NCBI RefSeq assembly: GCF_000499385.1
Contig: NW_013654005.1
Location: forward strand, 1 to 12,500
Direction of reading: 5' to 3'
Length of the DNA: 12,500 nucleotides
Origin: Eimeria necatrix
Taxonomy: Eukaryota > Apicomplexa > Conoidasida > Eucoccidiorida > Eimeriidae
In this document: piece after piece, positions 9,489-12,500 of the stretch
How positions within the stretch are numbered: the stretch's first letter is position 1
How the letters are laid out: every line of letters begins with the position of its first letter
Notes under the pieces: generated by a model
What the model saw: the letters and a program-made list of their open reading frames with translations, nothing else
Databases searched by the model: none
What the model was told of the DNA's origin: nothing
Translations under genes and position numbers: made by a program

Positions 9489-10319
9489 GTCGCATCTTCA
9501 GGGGCGCCGGCTGGAGGGCAGTGGCGGCAGCGGCTCGGAGGGAAGCAGAAGTCGTAAGGCAGCATCTCAGCAGCAGCTGCTGCTGCTGCTGCGCTGCAGC
9601 AGCAGCTAGCTGGCAGCAGCCAGTGAGTCCCCGGGGCTGGGATGAAGAGACACTGTACATACACCTGCTTCGGGGGAGGGGGCTTCAGCAGCTTAGAGAC
9701 TGGAAGCAGCAAACGTTTTGCTGCTGCTGCTGCTGCTGCTGCGCCTTTCGCAGCGCAGCTAGCAGCAGCACGAGGCAAGGGAGCAGCAGCAGCAGCCCTG
9801 GGCTGCAGGGTCAGAGAGTCGTCGGCCGGGTGCTGCAGCAGCGCCGAGTGCTGCTGCTGCAGGTTGAACACCCTGCTGCTGCTGCTGCTGCTGCAGCAGC
9901 GGCCCCAGCAGCGCGCCGCGAGCCGTTTTGCTGCAGCACAAGACCGAGCAGCAGCAGCAGCAAAGTGAGCTCGCCGGCTGTGCTGCAGCACCGGCAGCCA
10001 AACCTCAACTCCTGCTGCATCTCCCTGCAGGCCCCACACTCCTGCTGCTTGCTGCTGCAGCAGCGGCAGCGAGGCCAGCGGGGGGGGCACGAGGCAGCGC
10101 AGCAGCAGCAGCACGAGCCGGGAGAGGGGTGACCATTGCTGCTGCTGCTGCAGCACTTCTTGCCGCCGGTGCTGCTGACTGGACCTCTGAAACGGCAGCA
10201 GCAGCAGCACCAATGCATGCAGCTGCTGCAGCGCAGCAGCGCATGCACGCACGTCTTCTGCAGCAGCAAGCTGCAGAGCAGCAAGCGGCAGCGTCGCCTC
10301 CGGGCTGCTCTCGCCCCAC

Positions 10320-10361
<42 letters not shown>

Positions 10362-10905
10362 GCTGCAGGCGCTGCTGCTGCTGCTTTGCTTTCTGCTGCA
10401 GCTGAAGGGTGCGGCAAGCCCAGTACATGCACCAGGCGGTAGCTCTGCTGCTCTGCTGCTCCCTTTTTAGCAGCAGCTGCTGCAGAGGGCGCAGCTGCAG
10501 CGCGTCGGGACGCTGCTGCTGCTGCTGCTGCTGCTGCTGCCCCTGCTGCTGCTGCAGTGACGCAAATGTCGAAGAGCTGCGCAAGGAGAGAAGCAATAGA
10601 AAAGGCAGTGGCCTCCTGCAGCCAGGATAAGGTGCATCTGTCTAGCTGCTGCTGCAGCCATCCCGGCAGCTGCGCCTCGGCCGCTGCTGCTGCTGCTGCT
10701 GCGCCTGCGTCTGCTGCTGCTGCTGCTGCTGCAGCACGCTGCTGCAGCAGCCCGTCGGCCTTGAGGTGAAGAGACTGAAAGGCCAGAAGATGAGAAGACA
10801 ATAAGAAGCAGCAATCTGAAAGACTTTCTTTCACATCCCCCTCTTCAGCTGCAAACAAGCTGCTGCTCTGCACAGCGTCAGCTGAGCTCAACAGGGAGAG
10901 GAGCC

Positions 10906-10954
<49 letters not shown>

Positions 10955-11422
10955 GTCACTGTCGCTGCTGCTGCTGCTGGAGAGCGAGCGGGAAAGACAG
11001 GAGGGAGCAGCAGAGCTGATGGCAGCAGCTTTTGCTTCTTCAGAAAGGCCGGGGACGGGAGCAGCAAGGAGGTGCAGCAGCAGCAGCTCGAGGGGCCGCA
11101 GCCGCAGCAGCAAATCGTCAGCTGCTTCTGCTGCCAGCTGCTGCTGCATGTACCACTGAAAGAGACTGTTGCTGCCTGGGAAAGCCAGCGCAAGAGTAAG
11201 GGAGTAAAGAGCAGCAGCAAAGCAGCAAAGACATGCTGCGCTGCTGAGCAAGACAGAGCCAACGAGAGCCTTGGCAGCAGCAAAGAAACCCCACACTGCT
11301 GCTGCAGCAGCAAACACGAAGCAGCACTTCAGACACAGCTGCCTGCAGCGCTGCGGAGGCTCGAAGTGAAACCAAGACAGAGACACGCGGGCGGGGAAGC
11401 GCGGCGGCGAGGCGCCCCTCAT
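3884..11422 (-). CDS. Large alpha/beta-hydrolase-fold serine hydrolase, spliced, eight predicted exons
   Basis: Hand-spliced model, 5' to 3': 11422-8661, 7986-7868, 7389-6383, 6185-6066, 5868-5818, 5714-4414, 4286-4187, 4036-3884. The total is 5613 nt, about 1870 residues. All introns are GT..AG and phases match. Family motifs appear in order: KPPPPK (580-585), a segment like the block before the core in Bem46/ABHD17 relatives; FNPNAG (897-902), the oxyanion-loop position; NYRG (929-932); GRSIGG with nucleophile Ser971; a DRSFASL block; TPQDEII with candidate acid Asp1233; and LCHK with candidate His1847 before a helix ending near QHLNCLKGF. The NAG, SIGG and DEII combination recalls ABHD16, and the C-terminus recalls ABHD17. 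Such enzymes cleave acyl esters or thioesters; the substrate is unknown. Huge Ala/Gln/Ser insertions separate the motifs. The 5' end is uncertain: 11422 is the first in-frame ATG, but the sequence before 11155 looks intronic. The first exon may hold further introns. Confidence 0.8.
4057..4134 (+). repeat. Compound TGC/GGT microsatellite in hydrolase intron 7
   Basis: A perfect TGC run (4057-4100) passes through interrupted TTGCTG units into a GGT run (about 4117-4134). It lies inside the predicted intron 4037-4186. Confidence 0.88.
4187..4286 (-). other. Hydrolase exon 7
   Basis: The acceptor TTGGCGTGCAG ends at 4287 in phase 2 and the donor is CAG|GTACGT at 4186. It encodes LLGCLLSLLLQHRV, an Ala run and KAEAIMQKQQ. 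An alternative acceptor (GCTGCTGCAG, exon from about 4245) would shift the frame and end the protein at 3967 without the LCHK block. Confidence 0.6.
4449..4481 (+). repeat. (CTG)11 microsatellite, poly-Gln in exon 6
   Basis: Eleven perfect CTG units, read on the minus strand as CAG (Gln) after SVTPEML. Confidence 0.9.
5410..5453 (+). repeat. (CTG)10 then CTA run, poly-Ser in exon 6
   Basis: Ten perfect CTG units followed by CTACTACTAC. On the coding strand this is AGT/AGC, giving a long Ser tract after VELVL. Confidence 0.88.
5786..5812 (+). repeat. (CAG)9 microsatellite in hydrolase intron 5
   Basis: Nine perfect units lie inside the predicted 103-nt intron (5715-5817); the transcript would carry CUG here. 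Confidence 0.85.
5818..5868 (-). other. Hydrolase exon 5 (small)
   Basis: Seventeen codons, DSASGLEAPHHYSMLHA, end at GCG|GTATGC. The non-repetitive sequence suggests coding. The acceptor (GCTGCTGCTGAG) is weak, and CGCTTCAG a few bases downstream is an alternative. Confidence 0.5.
6066..6185 (-). other. Hydrolase exon 4
   Basis: Forty codons, phase 0 at both ends: SQREAPLQLQQ, a Gln run, LELQPGAAAG and SSSRVSSAEAEET, then donor ACA|GTAGGT. It is low in complexity and chosen mainly on splice sites and phase; it could be absent from the real transcript. Confidence 0.5.
6186..6382 (-). other. Hydrolase intron 3 (197 nt)
   Basis: The donor is GTACGC at 6382 and the acceptor TTGCGCGCAG ends at 6186. 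It is pyrimidine-rich on the coding strand and holds a 30-bp tandem repeat. Confidence 0.65.
6221..6310 (+). repeat. 30-bp minisatellite in intron 3
   Basis: The unit starts CAAATGAAGAAGCAAAGAAA and ends AGAGGAATAA. Copies lie at 6231-6260 and 6261-6290 (one difference), with a partial third at 6291-6309 and a partial leading copy at 6221-6230. Confidence 0.92.
6383..7389 (-). other. Hydrolase exon 3: nucleophile elbow and catalytic acid
   Basis: This 1007-nt exon opens ARRAALHGRSIGGLPAAYTA, with the serine codon at 7358-7360. A Gln run and a Ser-rich insertion of about 85 residues follow, then VSLLCIDRSFASLEAAAASL with WW just after, then a second low-complexity insertion. KVLIYTPQDEIISDAASLK follows, with the Asp codon at 6572-6574. 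The exon ends at GCC|GTACGC, phase 0. Both insertions could hide introns of a length divisible by three. Confidence 0.8.
7262..7303 (+). repeat. CTG run, poly-Gln in exon 3
   Basis: Eleven perfect CTG units plus interrupted ones, read as a Gln tract about 25 residues after the nucleophile serine. Confidence 0.9.
7390..7867 (-). other. Hydrolase intron 2 (478 nt)
   Basis: The donor is GTGCGC at 7867 and the acceptor CCTGTTTTGCAG ends at 7390. The coding strand is strongly pyrimidine-rich between about 7670 and 7800, and a CTG run (the plus-strand CAG run at 7800-7835) lies near the donor. No coding signal is seen within it. Confidence 0.78.
7800..7835 (+). repeat. (CAG)12 microsatellite in hydrolase intron 2
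   Basis: Twelve perfect CAG units; the unspliced transcript would carry CUG. Confidence 0.9.
7868..7986 (-). other. Hydrolase exon 2: NYRG block
   Basis: This 119-nt exon encodes GLSVLCFNYRG and then SGGSISLFNVLADG and KFLGSLA. It matches the strand and helix between the oxyanion loop and nucleophile elbow, where relatives read W/F-N-Y-R-G-Y-G-x-S. The donor is GCGG|GTGCGC, phase 1. The glycine-serine run replaces the usual YGxSxG. Confidence 0.8.
7987..8660 (-). other. Hydrolase intron 1 (674 nt)
   Basis: The donor is GTGCAG at 8660 and the acceptor TTATTCGCAG ends at 7987. Splicing joins YLN-R to GLSVLCFNYRG through a split AGG codon. The middle (about 8000-8520) is strongly A/T-rich and holds nested TTAATATTAA runs (about 8225-8260) and two AGAGAAAAGATKAATT copies (8416-8431, 8470-8485). 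Reading through instead of splicing gives a stop TAA... frame end at 8519. Confidence 0.75.
8141..8156 (-). promoter_or_regulatory. GCAGGTGTATGTACAG motif, copy in intron 1
   Basis: The same 16 bases occur at 9653-9668 in exon 1, and a close variant with a 12-bp palindrome (GTGTACGTACAC) lies at 7617-7628. All read the same way on the hydrolase strand and resemble a 5' splice site (CAG|GTGTATG). Function unknown. Confidence 0.4.
8946..8984 (+). repeat. (CTG)13 microsatellite in exon 1
   Basis: Thirteen perfect units, read on the coding strand as AGC (Ser). Confidence 0.9.
9155..9199 (+). repeat. (CTG)15 microsatellite in exon 1
   Basis: Fifteen perfect units, read on the coding strand as CAG (Gln) after VVDNSA. 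Confidence 0.92.
9455..9487 (+). repeat. (CTG)11 microsatellite in exon 1
   Basis: Eleven perfect units, read as poly-Gln after GAPEDAT. Confidence 0.9.
10323..10358 (+). repeat. (CTG)12 microsatellite in exon 1
   Basis: Twelve perfect units, read on the coding strand as AGC (Ser). Confidence 0.9.
10908..10949 (+). repeat. (CTG)14 microsatellite in exon 1
   Basis: Fourteen perfect units, read on the coding strand as AGC (Ser) after SDSDT. Confidence 0.92.
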
Positions 11423-12445
11423 GCCGGCAGCAGCTGCAGCAACTGCTGCTGCAGCGCAGCAAGAGGCGGTGGGGAAGCAGCAGCACTTGCTGCAGCAGCA
11501 AACGGGGGCTTGGGGCCTCGACTGCTTCCAGCTGGCTGCGAAACGATATATATACAAGACATAGGAGGCGCTGCAGCCTCCAGCGCGGGGGGGGGAAGAA
11601 GGGGGGGGTGAAGCAGCAGCAGTTCTCGGGAATTCGCGAGAAACGGAAAAGTTAGAATGAAAATTTGCTGCAGAACAAATTGGGGAGGGGAAATTGCTGC
11701 TTCGAGCTGCTGTCGGGGCCTGCAGCGCGGCGCTCAGCGCAGAGAAACGCCAGAAATGCAGGATCAGGGGGCCCCTCGACCGGCTCTGAGTTTGTAAAAC
11801 ATGCAGCAGCTCAATCTAAATACTTTCTTTTATTATTCGCGCCGTTTAGGCAAAAACTTGGAGGCTGCATGCGGCAAACTCTTGCCAGTCGTCCGCTGGC
11901 GTTGAGAGGGCCCCAAGTGCGCTGGCTGGACCGAGAGGGGAGGGAGGGCCGCCCGCGAATAATACCGAAGCTAAACAAATTTTAATGCAAATTAAAAAGA
12001 AGTATTTACGGAAATTAAACTCCGGTGAATATAAGCCGTTGGCTAGTCATTTAATGGGCTGCTGCTCGCTGTCGGCAGCGCCCGCGGTGGTCCGAAGGTT
12101 CTGCTGCTGCTGGGCCGCAGCCACCAAGCTGGAGCTGAAGAAGAACTGTGAAGCGCAGTTGCCCTTAATTTATTCGAAACTTCGTAGATAGACTTTTGCG
12201 TTTTGAATTAGAGAAGCTGCTGGAGAGATTCTTGGCTTTTCGCCGTTGGAAACAGTAAAGCGCTCAGCGTGGAAGGCGCCAGCCAGGCACACGGCTCGAG
12301 TCGGACGGCTGGCGGCTTCGATTGTCTACACTTTTTGTCTTCTGGCCGCGATTTTCGAGAATTATTTGGTCAATTAAAGTCATTTTGCTCTAAAACGAGG
12401 CGAGCAACGGGGGCAGACAGCGGCGATGAGTCGGCGCGGCACAAC
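11423..12445. other. Upstream region of the hydrolase gene; possible shared 5' region
   Basis: The part to about 11560 carries an open minus frame continuous with exon 1. Beyond it lie a TATATATA run (about 11546-11553), a G-rich block (11586-11608) that is a long pyrimidine tract on the minus strand and could precede a 3' splice site, and a TGCATGC palindrome (11866-11872) like AP2-type sites in apicomplexan promoters. From about 11620 to 12445 CAG runs almost vanish. Plus-strand frames at 11665-11985 and 11985-12191 show no domain, and I do not call them genes. Confidence 0.45.
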
Positions 12446-12500
12446 ATGAACACAACCTCAGCGGCTTCTTTCCCTTGGCGTCTGATGACCAGACCTCCTT
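12446..12500 (+). CDS. Possible start of a divergent gene, truncated by the window edge
   Basis: ATG at 12446 in the context ACAACATGA opens a frame, MNTTSAASFPWRLMTRPP, that runs to the right edge. A short frame starting ATG at 12426 ends overlapping it (ATGAGTCGG to the TGA in ACATGA), as an upstream frame might. Eighteen codons are too few for any identification. Confidence 0.25.
   Translation, partial: MNTTSAASFPWRLMTRPP

Larger units (their letters stand above)
8661..11422 (-). other. Hydrolase exon 1 (5' limit uncertain): N-terminal region to oxyanion loop
   Basis: The frame runs without a stop for about 920 codons from ATG 11422 to a donor at 8661/8660 (TTGAACAG|GTGCAG, phase 2), and is also open upstream of 11422. 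Helix-rich Leu/Ala stretches such as LPGWLQQQLDRCTLSWLQ alternate with Ala, Gln and Ser runs. KPPPPK lies at 9668-9685 and FNPNAG at 8717-8734. The part from 11155 down reads as protein. From 11160 to about 11400 the coding strand is pyrimidine-rich and ends CTCTTTCAG at 11156, a good 3' splice site in phase 0, so that part may be intron. Confidence 0.72.

Noticed and set aside
8519..11557. A complete 1012-codon gene ending at 8519
   Set aside because: The frame is real down to 8661, but its last codons cross CAG repeats. A donor at 8660 joins in phase to the exon carrying NYRG, which completes the fold.
11600..12445. tRNA or other structured RNA genes
   Set aside because: I found no GGTTCGANTCC-type arm or cloverleaf in this or any other part of the window.
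1..12500. CRISPR-like or other regularly spaced arrays
   Set aside because: The periodic signals are trinucleotide and heptamer repeats without unique spacers of constant length, and the genome is eukaryotic.

Overview
The window looks like a coccidian apicomplexan nuclear genome, most likely Eimeria. Two signatures point there: CAG/CTG trinucleotide runs scattered through exons, introns and spacers alike, and a long interstitial cluster of telomere-type AAACCCT (CCCTAAA) heptamers. Established knowledge of Eimeria genomes is that repeat-rich segments carry both, and that the CAG runs inside genes give homopolymer tracts of Ala, Gln and Ser. There is nothing bacterial or viral here.

Layout. 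(1) Positions 2-1024, plus strand: the C-terminal part of an ELO-type fatty acid elongase, cut by the left edge. (2) 1025-3140: repeat-rich spacer with no gene I can defend. (3) 3141-3888: a cluster of interstitial telomere-like arrays, mostly CCCTAAA on the plus strand, with one inverted TTTAGGG segment and larger degenerate block repeats. (4) 3884-11422, minus strand: one large multi-exon gene for an alpha/beta-hydrolase-fold serine hydrolase. It looks like many unrelated low-complexity reading frames until it is spliced. I assembled eight exons by hand; all seven junctions have GT..AG ends and matching phases, and the family motifs come out in order: FNPNAG, NYRG, GRSIGG, DRSFASL, TPQDEII and a C-terminal LCHK. 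The predicted protein is about 1870 residues, several times the usual size of the fold, because repeat-rich insertions separate the conserved blocks. (5) 11423-12445: upstream region with a pyrimidine tract, a TATA-like run and possible alternative 5' exons. (6) 12446-12500: possibly the first codons of a divergent plus-strand gene.

The two main genes are convergent: both 3' ends face the telomere-like cluster. The stop codon of the hydrolase lies inside the first heptamer array, so its mRNA would enter UUUAGGG repeats directly. I see no functional link between the two genes beyond a shared plausible role in lipid or acyl metabolism, which is only inference.
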